From positions 1-52,724 of the forward strand of contig DAHUXZ010000013.1 of NCBI GenBank assembly GCA_027315455.1: a stretch of DNA of 52,724 bases, written 5' to 3'. Of the stretch, positions 41,217-49,916 are shown piece after piece. Numbering within the stretch: position 1 is the first letter of the stretch; every line of letters begins with the position of its first letter. This stretch comes from Thermoplasmata archaeon (lineage in GTDB: Archaea > Thermoplasmatota > Thermoplasmata > Lutacidiplasmatales > UBA184). Position numbers and translations under genes: made by a program. Below the pieces are notes generated by a model, which was given only the letters and a program-made list of their open reading frames with translations, had not been told where the DNA came from and did not search any database.

Positions 41217-42240
41217 GCTTGTAGGCGCGGAGCGCCGCGCCCATCCCTTCCGTGACCGCGTCGGGGATCGCCTTCGGTCCCGTCGCCGCCCCGGCGAGGA
41301 AGATCCCCGGGTGGCCCGATTCGACCGGGTTGAGGTCGGAGAGCTTGGGGGTGAGGAACCCCTCCGGGCCCACGGGGAGGCCGAAGAGCTGGGCCGCCTC
41401 CTTCGTGCCGGTTCCGGGCTCCATGCCGCTCGCGAGGACGATCATGTCGAACGGCACCTCGGTCGGACGGCTCAGGATCGTGTCCTCCCCGGTCGCGAGG
41501 AGCCGCTTCCCGCCCTCCGCCTGGGTGATCTGCCCGATCCGGCCGCGGATGAACTTGACCCCGTACTCGTTCATCGACTTCCAGTAGAGGTCCTCCCAGA
41601 GGCCGTAGGTTCGGATGTCCATGTAGTAGACGTAGGTGTCGATCTCGGGATGCTTCTGGCGGACCTCGACGGCCTGCTTGATCGAGACCGCGCAGCCCAT
41701 CCGGCAGCACCAGGGATTGCCGACCTGCACGTCGCGCGATCCGACGCACAAAAGCCAGGCGATCCGCTTCGGCAGCGCCCCGTCGGAGGGGCGCGTGAGG
41801 CGGTCGTCGTGGATCATCCCCTCGAACTCCTTGAAATCGATGACGTCCGGATACCGTCCGTAGCCGTACTCGTACTTGCGCCGGGAATCGAAGTGGTCGA
41901 ACCCCGTCGCGAGGACGACGCTCGAGACCTCCCGCCAACCGCTCGTCTCCGGACCCTTGAGCTCGACCCGGAATCCCGAGGAGAGCGGTTCGACCCGGGA
42001 CACCGTCGTGCGCAGGTGGCGCTCGATGAGGGGCGCGCCTTCGACCCGGCTCACGAGGGGATTGAGGACCTCTTCGGCCGGCAGGAGGTCCGGGGCGAGC
42101 AGCGAGTAATGCCAGCGTCGGGGGTTCCCACCCCAGTACTCCTCCTTCTCGACGAGCAGGACCGGAGCGCCGAGCGATGCGAGCTCCGCGGCCGCGCTCA
42201 AGCCGGCTGGGCCCCCGCCCAGCACGAGGACGGGGTTCAC
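41203..42240 (-). CDS. shdrA: sHdrA, FAD-containing subunit
   Basis: 345 residues, the short sHdr-type HdrA without ferredoxin inserts. GTG 42240 opens PVLVLGGGPAGLSAAAELASLG (FAD Rossmann) and VLLVEKEEYWGG. LLCVGSRDVQVGNPWCCRMGCAVSIKQAVEV holds the Cys cluster typical of HdrA, and GIFLAGAATGPKAIPDAVTEGMGAA closes the FAD site. It overlaps the hdrB1 stop (GTGA). Unlike methanogen HdrA there is no N-terminal [4Fe-4S] domain. Probably passes electrons from the CCG subunits to NAD+ or another acceptor. Confidence 0.93.
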   Translation of the reverse strand: MNPVLVLGGGPAGLSAAAELASLGAPVLLVEKEEYWGGNPRRWHYSLLAPDLLPAEEVLNPLVSRVEGAPLIERHLRTTVSRVEPLSSGFRVELKGPETSGWREVSSVVLATGFDHFDSRRKYEYGYGRYPDVIDFKEFEGMIHDDRLTRPSDGALPKRIAWLLCVGSRDVQVGNPWCCRMGCAVSIKQAVEVRQKHPEIDTYVYYMDIRTYGLWEDLYWKSMNEYGVKFIRGRIGQITQAEGGKRLLATGEDTILSRPTEVPFDMIVLASGMEPGTGTKEAAQLFGLPVGPEGFLTPKLSDLNPVESGHPGIFLAGAATGPKAIPDAVTEGMGAALRAYKHARG

Positions 42241-43538
42241 TTGAGCGCCCGCCCCACGGCCGCCACGAGGGCGCCCGATGCCGCCGATGCGGGTTCCTCG
42301 GGGAGGACCTGACCCTTGTTGACGGCGAAGTACTTCTCGATCTCGTCGCGGGGAGGGTACAGGGTCTCGGGCGTGGCGCCCCGCTTGAGCGCCGCCAGGT
42401 ACTCGACGAACTCCGCCTTCGCCGCCCGCCCGTCGATGCCCATCTTCTCGAGGAGACGGTCGACGGGAGCGGCGTGCCAGTGGACCTGGACGATCTTGTA
42501 CGGATGCGCCCCCATCGCGAGGGCGGCGAACTGCACGTCGGCCAGGACGGGCAGCGCCAGCGCCTCCCCGTGGGCGCGGGCGATCCACTGGCTCTTGTCG
42601 AGGGTGGTGACGCATCCCGTGTCGCTCGTGATCGCCACGTCGGAGTGGGCCTCCTCGATCATCGGGCGGATCTTGCGCAGGTTGGCGAACGACCGGCTGA
42701 ACTCCCGCTCGGAAAGGATATGGCGGAAGCCGAAGCCGCAGCAATCGTACCACGTCGAGTAGTCGGCGACGCGGGCCCCGAGCGCGAGGAGGATCCCCGT
42801 GGGCACCGCGGGACGCTGGCCCCCGAGGATCTCGGGGTCGTAGACCGCGTCCTCGGGGATCATCTTGTAGTAGTGACAGGGCTCGTGGACCGTCGCGACC
42901 ACGCCGGAGACGTCGTGCGTGCGCCGGGCGAGGATCTCCGGGCGCATCGCGTGGACCCATTCGGAGTAATGGACGATCTCCTCGGGGAGGACGAGGTCCC
43001 GTCCCATCTTCCGCAGGATCTCGCGGACCTTGTGGCGGACCTCGGCGTTCTCCACGAGGAGCTTGCGCATCTCCTTGTAGTCGCCGTAGCTCGTTCCGCA
43101 GTGGATGAGGGGGAAGTGGTCGGTCTCGTACGCCCGGTGGAAGTTGCGGGCCGCGACGGCGGCGAGGGCGACGGGGTTCGACGTGGCGGTACCGTGGTAG
43201 TTCCACGCGGTGCAGGAGGTCTGGTGCGGCTCGTTGAGGTAGCTCTTGCCGAGGGCGTTCATCATCCAGAGGAGCGCCGACGGGTAGCCGGGGATGTTGC
43301 CGCACTGGCCGCAGGACTTGTGGTGCCAGAGGCGGGAGGTCGGGATCCGCTTCGTCCAGCCGAAGAGCGTCTCGACGTTCACCGGCGCGTTCTCGGGGCG
43401 GATGCGGTGGATGATGAGCTCCCCCTTCTCCTCGAGGCGCTCCATCTCCTCACGGACGTCGACGACCTTCTTTCCCGTGCCCCGGCGTCGGGCGTCCCGC
43501 TCGGCGACGATCTCTCGTATCTGGTGAGCGCTGAGCAT
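42237..43538 (-). CDS. shdrB1: sHdrB1, CCG-domain subunit
   Basis: 433 residues, longer than HdrB2 through N- and C-terminal extensions. One intact CCG motif lies in HEPCHYYKM, WYDCCGFGFRHI and SDTGCVTTL. The other is degenerate: SCGQCGNIPG is present but the CCG is TSCTAWNYHG. This one-plus-one pattern separates it from HdrB2. It starts 9 bp after hdrC1. Likely substrate or electron-transfer subunit of the sHdr core. Confidence 0.9.
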   Translation of the reverse strand: MLSAHQIREIVAERDARRRGTGKKVVDVREEMERLEEKGELIIHRIRPENAPVNVETLFGWTKRIPTSRLWHHKSCGQCGNIPGYPSALLWMMNALGKSYLNEPHQTSCTAWNYHGTATSNPVALAAVAARNFHRAYETDHFPLIHCGTSYGDYKEMRKLLVENAEVRHKVREILRKMGRDLVLPEEIVHYSEWVHAMRPEILARRTHDVSGVVATVHEPCHYYKMIPEDAVYDPEILGGQRPAVPTGILLALGARVADYSTWYDCCGFGFRHILSEREFSRSFANLRKIRPMIEEAHSDVAITSDTGCVTTLDKSQWIARAHGEALALPVLADVQFAALAMGAHPYKIVQVHWHAAPVDRLLEKMGIDGRAAKAEFVEYLAALKRGATPETLYPPRDEIEKYFAVNKGQVLPEEPASAASGALVAAVGRALK

Positions 43539-43547
43539 CCTTCCTCC

Positions 43548-44384
43548 CTACCCCGAAAACGTCGCGACCGGGCCGTGCATCGCAGCGAGCTGCGAATGGT
43601 AGCGGGTCCGGGCCTCCTCGAACTCCTCGCGTCGTTCCTCGATGATGTCGATGAGCATCTCAGTGAGGTCCGGGTCGAGCCCCCGCAGCATGTCGAGGAC
43701 CCCCGCCTCCTCGTAGATGCGGAACAGTTCGAGCGACGTCTGGACCGAGACCTCCCAGGAGGAGGTGGTGGTTTGGAGGACGTCGATCGGGATCGCCTGA
43801 CGCAGGAGGTGGGGGTCCGCGTCCCACGACTTCTCGCCGGCCGCCGCGAACGGTCCCCAGTCGCGGAAGAAGTCGGGCTGGATCATGTCGGAGGCGACCT
43901 GCGTGCCGACGGTCATGAGGAGAGTGAGCGAGCGGTTGAACGGCGCCAGGACCCGGCGGGTCGACTCGAGCCCGTGCCGGACCGAGAGCTCCCGCATCAC
44001 GCTGATGATCCCGGCGATGTCGTTGCCGAAGCGGCAGCGCATGTTGCAGGTGTAGCACTGGCAGCACGCCCAGATCTTCTCCTGCATCGCGTCCCAGAGC
44101 GTGGTCGCGTCTCCGACCGCCGCGATCTGGAGCATCTCCCGTGGGGAGAAGTCGTAGAAGCGCGCCGCGGGGCAGCCCGTCGTGCACTCCCCGCAGTTGA
44201 GGCACCCGAGGACGTACTCGCGGTACCGGCCATCGGCCCGGAACTCGCCGAAGATCGTTTCCGCCGTCCGCCGCTCCTCGGCGGTGAGCGGGCGCCGGCC
44301 GGTGAGCTCGAGTGCCGGCGGATGCGCCGCCTCCGTATCGGTGAGGGTCGGGGTACGGTGGGGCAGATGGGCCACCACGCTCAT
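43548..44384 (-). CDS. shdrC1: sHdrC1, iron-sulfur subunit
   Basis: 278 residues. CLNCGECTTGCPAARF and ACCQCYTCNMRCRFG give two [4Fe-4S] sites, each C-x2-C-x2-C-x3-C, near residues 63 and 104. A long helical C-terminus follows. First gene of the sHdr operon. ATG 44384 is chosen because the palindrome and the TATA-like element lie just upstream; the frame extends further but through promoter-like DNA. Confidence 0.9.
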   Translation of the reverse strand: MSVVAHLPHRTPTLTDTEAAHPPALELTGRRPLTAEERRTAETIFGEFRADGRYREYVLGCLNCGECTTGCPAARFYDFSPREMLQIAAVGDATTLWDAMQEKIWACCQCYTCNMRCRFGNDIAGIISVMRELSVRHGLESTRRVLAPFNRSLTLLMTVGTQVASDMIQPDFFRDWGPFAAAGEKSWDADPHLLRQAIPIDVLQTTTSSWEVSVQTSLELFRIYEEAGVLDMLRGLDPDLTEMLIDIIEERREEFEEARTRYHSQLAAMHGPVATFSG

Positions 44385-44394
44385 ACGAAGTGCC

Positions 44395-44436
44395 TTGGAC
44401 AAACGTCCAGAATCGAGGGGCCGTGATAAGCCTTTG
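44395..44436 (-). promoter_or_regulatory. sHdr operon promoter with palindromic operator-like site
   Basis: Minus-strand TATA-like AAAGGCTTATCAC (44424-44436). Downstream, at 44396-44409, is TGGACAAACGTCCA (plus strand), with exact 5-bp arms TGGAC/GTCCA and a 4-bp spacer, covering the expected transcription start near 44400. A protein bound there would be expected to block initiation. Confidence 0.6.
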
Positions 44437-44514
44437 CATGGGCACGACCGCTGCGGGGCCGGAACGCGGCGCAACCGTCTTTAGCGCGCCCCGGGCGGAG
44501 GGCGCGGAGCCGTC

Positions 44515-45525
44515 GTGACCGCGCGCCCGCCCCCGTCCGAACGACCGACCGTCCCGGCGCGTACCCGCGAGCTCGCCGCCGACCCCCTCGCGCTCGACGG
44601 GGCTCCCTCCCGCGAGGTGCTCGCGTTCCTGACCGAGGCGGCGCGGGCGATCGAGTCGCTCGGCGAGCCGACGCTCGTCCGTTTCCGGGGGGACGACGGG
44701 TTCCGGGTCATTGGGGACACCCACGGCGACTACGCGAGCGCGCACGCGGCGATGGATCGGCCGGAGGGCCCGTCGGACCGACCGTTCGTCGCCGTCGGCG
44801 ACTACATCGACCGGGCGACCCGCAGCGAACCGCGCCCGGCCGCGCTGCCCCTCGGGTCCCTCTGGAACCTCCTGTTCCTCGTGGCCCGGAAGCTGGTCGA
44901 GCCGGACCGCGTCATCCTCCTCCAGGGGAACCACGAGTCGGCACGACGGCTTCCGGTCCCCGGCCCGACCTACCTGCGCGAGCTTCGGGAGCGTTTCCCC
45001 CGTCCCGAGGCCCTCGCGCTGTGGCGGGCCTCCTTCGAGGTCGTCGAGCGCCTTCCGCTCGCGGCCCTCTCCTCGAACGGGGTCTTCCTCGCCCACGGGG
45101 GGATCCCACCCCCCGGCGCGCCCCCCGCGGACCGGTGGCGGCGGGACGACCTCGACCTCCTCGAGGGTCTCGTCTGGGGAGACCCCGCGAACGCCTACGA
45201 GGACCGGGGCATCGGCTTCGCCTTCCACGAGCCGGAGCTCGTCCGGTTCCTCCATCCGCTCCCGGCCTCGGTCCTCGTCCGCGGGCATGACCCGAAGCAT
45301 TCCGGCACGTCGCTCTACCACGGCGCCTGCCTCACGCTCCAGACCTCGGACCTGTTCCGTCGGTTCGGGCACGGGGGGATCCTGCGGGCGGAGGTCCCCG
45401 CGGCCCCGCGCATCCGCGGCGCGGAGGAGATCGCGGTCGAGGAGCTGGTGGACGGGGCGTGGCGTCCGTACGCAATCCGCGTGATCGGCGCCCCCGGCCC
45501 GCGGGCCGGAGCCGGCGGCGAGTGA
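44515..45525 (+). CDS. PPP-family serine/threonine phosphatase
   Basis: 336 residues with all metallophosphatase signatures: GDTHGD, GDYIDRA, GNHESARR, HGGIP and, further on, RGHDPKHSG. These bind a di-metal centre and hydrolyse phospho-Ser/Thr. Acidic/Pro-rich N-terminus. GTG 44515 lies about 33 nt from a TATA-like TCTTTAGC. It sits between the divergently transcribed sHdr operon and aprBA, an unexpected place for a signalling phosphatase. Confidence 0.88.
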   Translation: MTARPPPSERPTVPARTRELAADPLALDGAPSREVLAFLTEAARAIESLGEPTLVRFRGDDGFRVIGDTHGDYASAHAAMDRPEGPSDRPFVAVGDYIDRATRSEPRPAALPLGSLWNLLFLVARKLVEPDRVILLQGNHESARRLPVPGPTYLRELRERFPRPEALALWRASFEVVERLPLAALSSNGVFLAHGGIPPPGAPPADRWRRDDLDLLEGLVWGDPANAYEDRGIGFAFHEPELVRFLHPLPASVLVRGHDPKHSGTSLYHGACLTLQTSDLFRRFGHGGILRAEVPAAPRIRGAEEIAVEELVDGAWRPYAIRVIGAPGPRAGAGGE

Positions 45526-45540
45526 AGCCCGAGCGCCCCG

Positions 45541-47382
45541 TCAGAGGATCGGGGTGTAGGTCCGCCGGTGGATCTCCCAGGCGCCGGTCGACGGGACGAA
45601 GCGGGAGTTGACGAAGCAGCGCCAGTTCGTGTCGTCGACGTGCGGGAAGTCGGCCCGGTAGTAGTAGCCCGGCCAGCGCGTCTCCTTGCGGAACAGGGTG
45701 TGACGGACGACGGTCTCCGCCGTCCAGAGGCGGTGCTCGAGCTCCCACGCGCGCTGCAGCTGGTGCAAATCCGGCGCGGCGATCAGTGCGAGATCGGCAC
45801 GAAGGGCGGCGAGGTTCTCGAGGGCGCGAACCAGGAGGTACTCGTTCGTCGTGTAGTCCGCGCCGACACCCCCCGCGTACTCGTCCATCGTCTTCTCGAG
45901 GCGATAGAGCCCGTCGACGGGCAGGAGGTAGGAGGGGTTCACCGTGCCGGCGGTCACCTGGCCACGGCCCGCCGCGTACGTCTCGAGGGGGCGGTAGAGG
46001 AGACCTCGCAGCCCGTCGACGCGCGCGTCGTCCGCCTGCGGCGGCGCGTCGGCGTGGTCACGGACGAACGCGACGGCCGCCTTCCCGGCGAGCCGACCCT
46101 CGGTGAAGGAGCCCGAGGAGAACTTGTGGGCCGAGCCGCCGACGGTGTCTCCCGCCCCAAAGAGGCCCTGGACGGTGGTCATGCGGTTGTAGCCCCACTG
46201 GTATTCGGGCGGAGCGACATCGGCCGGCCCGCTCGTCCACGCCCCGGCGCAGACCGCATGCGAGCCCATCACGTACGGCTCGGAGAGGATGAGCTCCGAG
46301 GGGACCTTCGACGGGTCCGTCCCCTGCGCCGCCCAGGTGACGACCTGCCCGACGGTCATGTTGAGGAAGTCCTCCCAGCCGATCTCCTCCTTCTCCGGCG
46401 TGTCGAGGACCCGCTCGGTGTGGAGAAGGATCGGTCCCTTCCCCTCGCGGATCTCCTGGAGCATCAGGTGGTTGCGCAGGCAGGTCGGCATCGGCTTCGC
46501 GTCCGCGTACGGCCCCACCCGTTGCCGCAGCTCGGGGAGGCGGGACTTCTCGAACTCCTCGCCCGCGGCGTTCGTCGCGACGGCCTTGAGCAGCAGGAAC
46601 CACGCGCCGACCGGGCCGTAGCCGTCCTTGAACCGCGTGACGACGAGGCGGTTCTCCATCTGCGTCATCTCCGCGCCCATGCCGATGAGGAGCGCGTAGG
46701 CCGACCCGGTCGCCCACGGCGGATACCAGGTCCGGCCCGCTCCCTCGCCCGCGGAACGGGGGCGGTAGATGTGGGAGGCGCCGGCGGCGGCGACGATGAC
46801 GGCCTTCGCACGGAAGACGTAGTACGACCCGTCGCGGACGTTGATGCCGACGGCCCCGGCGACCCGGTTCGGGTCGCGGGCGTCGGGGAGGAGGTGGGTC
46901 ACCATCACCCGCTCGACGACCTCCGTCGACGCCTTGCGCGCCGCCTCGGCGATGATCGGCTTGTACGACTCGCCGTGGATCATCACCTGCCAGCGCCCCT
47001 CGCGGACATACTTGCCGGTCTGGGCGTCTTTGAAGAACGGGAGTCCCCACTCCTCGAAGAGATGGACCGTCGAGTCGACGTGCCGCGCCACGTCGTAGAC
47101 GAGGTCCTCGCGCGAGAGCCCCATGAGGTCGTTGCGGACGTACCGAACGAAATCCTCGGGAGTGTTCTCGTTCCAGCGCATCCCCATGTAGCAGTTGATC
47201 GCGCTCAGCCCCTGGGCCACGGCGCCGCTGCGCTCGATCGCCGCCTTGTCGACCAGGACGATCTTGAGGTCGCGTCCCCAATAGCGCGCCTCGTACGCCG
47301 CCCCGCAGCCGCCAAACCCGCCGCCGATGATCAGGATGTCCGAGTCGACGACGTGGACCGTGCTCGAGTGCCCCGACTCCAT
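45541..47382 (-). CDS. aprA: Adenylylsulfate (APS) reductase, alpha subunit
   Basis: 613 residues, FAD subunit of dissimilatory APS reductase, which interconverts sulfite plus AMP and APS. ILIIGGGFGGCGAAYEARYWG binds FAD. AQGLSAINCYMGMRWNENTPEDFVRYVRNDLMGL, FEEWGLPFF, GKYVREGRWQVMIHGESYKPIIAEAA and MGSHAVCAGAW are AprA-specific. The C-terminal RWPGYYYRADFPHVDDTNWRCFVN completes it. Length is close to known AprA. Starts 13 bp after aprB. In this sHdr context the oxidative direction is likely. Confidence 0.95.
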   Translation of the reverse strand: MESGHSSTVHVVDSDILIIGGGFGGCGAAYEARYWGRDLKIVLVDKAAIERSGAVAQGLSAINCYMGMRWNENTPEDFVRYVRNDLMGLSREDLVYDVARHVDSTVHLFEEWGLPFFKDAQTGKYVREGRWQVMIHGESYKPIIAEAARKASTEVVERVMVTHLLPDARDPNRVAGAVGINVRDGSYYVFRAKAVIVAAAGASHIYRPRSAGEGAGRTWYPPWATGSAYALLIGMGAEMTQMENRLVVTRFKDGYGPVGAWFLLLKAVATNAAGEEFEKSRLPELRQRVGPYADAKPMPTCLRNHLMLQEIREGKGPILLHTERVLDTPEKEEIGWEDFLNMTVGQVVTWAAQGTDPSKVPSELILSEPYVMGSHAVCAGAWTSGPADVAPPEYQWGYNRMTTVQGLFGAGDTVGGSAHKFSSGSFTEGRLAGKAAVAFVRDHADAPPQADDARVDGLRGLLYRPLETYAAGRGQVTAGTVNPSYLLPVDGLYRLEKTMDEYAGGVGADYTTNEYLLVRALENLAALRADLALIAAPDLHQLQRAWELEHRLWTAETVVRHTLFRKETRWPGYYYRADFPHVDDTNWRCFVNSRFVPSTGAWEIHRRTYTPIL

Positions 47383-47395
47383 GTTCCCTTCCCTC

Positions 47396-47845
47396 CTAGG
47401 CTCCGGGCGCCGCGGGTCGCTTCAAGGTCGGGAGCGCCTCCACCGCGAGATAGTCCGGTTCGAAGGAAAGCAGCTCCTCCCGGATCGCCCCGGCGGGCGG
47501 GACGGGAGCCTCCTGGGGAGCCGGGATCGACCCCCAGGGCGTCGTGCGCAGGGGGAAGGTGAACTCCTTGACCAGACCCGAGCGGGATTCGATCCGCCAC
47601 TGGATCTTCTCATCGGTGCGCGTCGGAACCACGCGGTGGTGCAGCGGGGCGAAGTCCGAGTAGCCCCGGACGTCGATCGCCCCCTCGGGGCACGCCTTGA
47701 CGCAGGAGAAGCATTCCCAGCAGAACGACGGCTCGATGTTGTACGCCTTGCCCTGCGTCGGGTCGATGTGCATGATGTCGCTCGGACAGATCGTCACGCA
47801 CTCCATGCACCCCTGACACTTGCTGGGGACCACGTAGGTAGGCAT
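47396..47845 (-). CDS. aprB: APS reductase, beta subunit (ferredoxin-type)
   Basis: 149 residues with CQGCMECVTICPSDIMHID and FCWECFSCVKACPEGAIDVRGYSDF, two [4Fe-4S] motifs, and a C-terminal AprB tail that wraps around AprA. Known AprB transfers electrons between AprA FAD and a membrane partner. ATG 47845; a 53-nt leader follows from the T-run TATA candidate. Directly upstream of aprA as in other organisms. Confidence 0.94.
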   Translation of the reverse strand: MPTYVVPSKCQGCMECVTICPSDIMHIDPTQGKAYNIEPSFCWECFSCVKACPEGAIDVRGYSDFAPLHHRVVPTRTDEKIQWRIESRSGLVKEFTFPLRTTPWGSIPAPQEAPVPPAGAIREELLSFEPDYLAVEALPTLKRPAAPGA

Positions 47846-47920
47846 CCGACACCCTCGAGGCGGAGGGCGAAGGGTCGTCCCCTCCGCGGCCGCCCCGGCT
47901 CGGGTGCCAAGGCCGGCGAG

Positions 47921-47947
47921 GAAAAAAACGTTTCGACAATTGTCCAG
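47921..47947 (-). promoter_or_regulatory. aprBA promoter with palindromic operator-like site
   Basis: A minus-strand T-run (plus GAAAAAAACG, 47921-47930) may serve as TATA box for aprB. Immediately upstream is TCGACAATTGTCCA (47934-47947) with a perfect GACAATTGTC core. It differs from the TGGACAATTGTCCA consensus by one base. Confidence 0.5.
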
Positions 47948-47996
47948 TTCGTCGGCGGAAGGACCCGCCTTCCCCCGCGTCGGGTCCGCGGCGCGC

Positions 47997-48302
47997 CTAT
48001 CCGAACCGATAGCTGACGCCCTTGCCGCCCCGGGGGAACTCCCAGGCGAGGGCGCCCTTCCCGAGCGCATGGCAGGCGATGCGGCAGGCCCCCAGCTCGA
48101 GGCAGTTCTCGAAGCGGATGTGGATCCGCTGGTCCGCCTCCTCCCAGGCGTAGACCTGGGCCGGACAGACCCGGATGCACGGCTTGAGCTCGCAGGTGAG
48201 GCAGGTCCGCGGCTCGGGGATGCGCAGGTGCGCTTCCGTGTCGGTGTGGAACGAGGTCGAGCCCAGCCGGTCGGAAAGGCTGATCGGCTTGCCAGCGGCC
48301 AC
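47997..48302 (-). CDS. FixX-like ferredoxin
   Basis: 101 residues with RTCLTCELKPCIRVCPAQVYAWE and FENCLELGACRIACH, the FixX/ETF-QO ferredoxin pattern, plus the terminal GGKGVSYRFG. It would serve as the Fe-S part of the ETF:quinone oxidoreductase whose FAD part (FixC-like) lies divergently 300 bp away. GTG start, 7 bp after the DUF1059 gene. Confidence 0.88.
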   Translation of the reverse strand: MAAGKPISLSDRLGSTSFHTDTEAHLRIPEPRTCLTCELKPCIRVCPAQVYAWEEADQRIHIRFENCLELGACRIACHALGKGALAWEFPRGGKGVSYRFG

Positions 48303-48309
48303 GCGTCCC

Positions 48310-48492
48310 TCAGGCCAGCGCGACCGCCGCCGATTCCGCCCGCAGGCGGGTCGCGGCGTCGAGCTCGGTCATCTTGTGGGCGCACTTGGCGTGCTGGGCG
48401 AACTGGTCGAGCGCCTCGGCCGCGGTCGGGGCGCGCGTGGCCCACTCGCAGTTCCATCCGAGCCCGCGGCACGCGAGGGAGACGGGCGGCAT
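48310..48492 (-). CDS. DUF1059 small protein
   Basis: 60 residues: SLACRGLGWNCEWATRAPTAAEALDQFAQHAKCAHKMTEL matches the DUF1059 pattern (CRDLGxDCxxV.....E....H....H). Two Cys and two His suggest metal binding. Function unknown. ATG 48492 or GTG 48501; a CGAAAAGGG about 30 nt upstream could be its TATA. Co-transcribed with the FixX-like gene. Confidence 0.75.
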   Translation of the reverse strand: MPPVSLACRGLGWNCEWATRAPTAAEALDQFAQHAKCAHKMTELDAATRLRAESAAVALA

Positions 48493-48608
48493 GTAGGGCA
48501 CGAAGGGCTCCCGGGCTATGCCCTTTTCGGGGACGCCGCGCCGGACGGGTCCGCCGGCCGGGGACCATCTCTCGTCTTCAAGCCAAGCGGTGTTTACCCC
48601 CCGCGGGC

Positions 48609-49901
48609 ATGGCGGACAAGTTCGACGTCGTGGTGGTCGGCGCCGGCCTCGCCGGCTCGGCGGCCGCCTTCGTGGCGGCGAGCGCCGGTCTTCAGGTGAT
48701 CCTCGCCGAGCGGGGCAGCCGACCCGGGTCGAAGACCGTCTCGGGGGGCCTCCTCTACACCCACGCCCTCTCCCGGCTCTGGCCGAAGTTCTGGGAGGAG
48801 GATCCGTGCCCGGTCGAGCGGGCGATCGACCGGAACGTCCTCACCCTCCTCACGCCGGACCAGGCGCTGAGCATCGACCACTTCGATGCGCGGTTCGGCC
48901 GGCCCCCGTACAACTCCTTCAGCGTCCTCCGGAGCCGTCTCGACCCCTGGGTCGCCGGCAAGGCCGAGGCGGCCGGGGCTACGCCGGTCTACGGGGTCAA
49001 GGTCGACGGGCTCGTCCGGGAGGGGTCGCGGGTCGTCGGCATCCAGGCGGGTGGCGAGGAGCTCCGCGCGGACGTGGTGATCCTCGCCGACGGGGCGAAC
49101 GCGCTGACGGCCCGTCGAAGCGGGCTCGAGCCCGAGGGCGACCCCCGCACCACCGGCGTCGGGGTCAAGCAGGTCATCGAGCTGCCGCCCGGCGAGGTCG
49201 AGAAGCGGTTCCAGCTCACGGGCCGGTCCGGAACGCAGTACACGACCATCGGGTTCCCTCCCAAGGTCGAGGGCGGGGGGTTCCTCTACACCAATCGCGA
49301 CACCCTTTCCCTCGGCATGATCGTCAACCTGCGCTCGCTGGTCGAGCGGAGGGTGTCGATGGACGACGTCCTCGAGGAGTACAAGCAGCACCCGTTCGTC
49401 GCGCGCCTTCTCGAAGGCGGGACGCTCGTCGAGTACTCCGGATGCTACGTCGGGGAGGGGGGGTTCGACGCGCTGCCCCCGCTCTACGGCGACGGCTACC
49501 TCCTCGCGGGGTCGGCGGCGGGGTTCTTCCTCAACACCGGCTTTACGCTCCGCGGCATGGACTTCGCGATCGAGAGCGGGCGACTCGCCGGCGAGGCGGC
49601 CGTCGCGGCGCTCCGGGCGAAGGACGCTTCGGCCGCCGGGCTTCGCGGCTACGCCGCCGCGCTGGACGCGAGCTTTGTCCTCCGCGAGCTGCGCGAGTAC
49701 CGCCGGTACCCCTCGTTCTTCGAGAACCCGCGGCTCTACGAGCAGTACCCGCGCCTCGCCGTCGGGCTCCTCGACCGCCTCTACTCCGTCGACGGCCGGG
49801 GGCGACCGCCCCTGCGGAGCGTCCTCAAGGAGACCGTTCGGGGCGGTCCGTCGCCGCTCGACCTCGTGCGGGATCTCTGGACCGCGGCGCGCAGCCTCTG
49901 A
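48609..49901 (+). CDS. fixC: FixC-like ETF:quinone oxidoreductase, FAD subunit
   Basis: 430 residues. DVVVVGAGLAGSAAAFVAASAGLQVILAERG is the FAD-binding N-terminus, SKTVSGGLLYTHALSRLWP and the central LILADGANALTARRSGL fit FixC. GVGVKQVIELPPGEVEKRFQL, GFFLNTGFTLRGMDFAIESG and the C-terminal PSFFENPRLYEQYP are FixC-type. It passes electrons from ETF to the quinone pool, together with the FixX-like ferredoxin. Its 3' end is 15 bp from the converging etfA. Confidence 0.92.
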   Translation: MADKFDVVVVGAGLAGSAAAFVAASAGLQVILAERGSRPGSKTVSGGLLYTHALSRLWPKFWEEDPCPVERAIDRNVLTLLTPDQALSIDHFDARFGRPPYNSFSVLRSRLDPWVAGKAEAAGATPVYGVKVDGLVREGSRVVGIQAGGEELRADVVILADGANALTARRSGLEPEGDPRTTGVGVKQVIELPPGEVEKRFQLTGRSGTQYTTIGFPPKVEGGGFLYTNRDTLSLGMIVNLRSLVERRVSMDDVLEEYKQHPFVARLLEGGTLVEYSGCYVGEGGFDALPPLYGDGYLLAGSAAGFFLNTGFTLRGMDFAIESGRLAGEAAVAALRAKDASAAGLRGYAAALDASFVLRELREYRRYPSFFENPRLYEQYPRLAVGLLDRLYSVDGRGRPPLRSVLKETVRGGPSPLDLVRDLWTAARSL

Positions 49902-49916
49902 GGCGACCCGCTCGCC

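Noticed and set aside
36838-44384. Methanogen-type HdrABC or Qmo complex
   Set aside because: Gene order C1-B1-A-hyp-C2-B2-lbpA, the short HdrA without ferredoxin inserts and the lipoyl protein fit sHdr; no methanogenesis genes or QmoC-type membrane subunit are present.
45541-47845. Succinate dehydrogenase/fumarate reductase
   Set aside because: AprA-specific blocks (GLSAINCYMGMRWNENTPEDF, MIHGESYKPIIAEAA) and an AprB partner with two [4Fe-4S] sites point to APS reductase.
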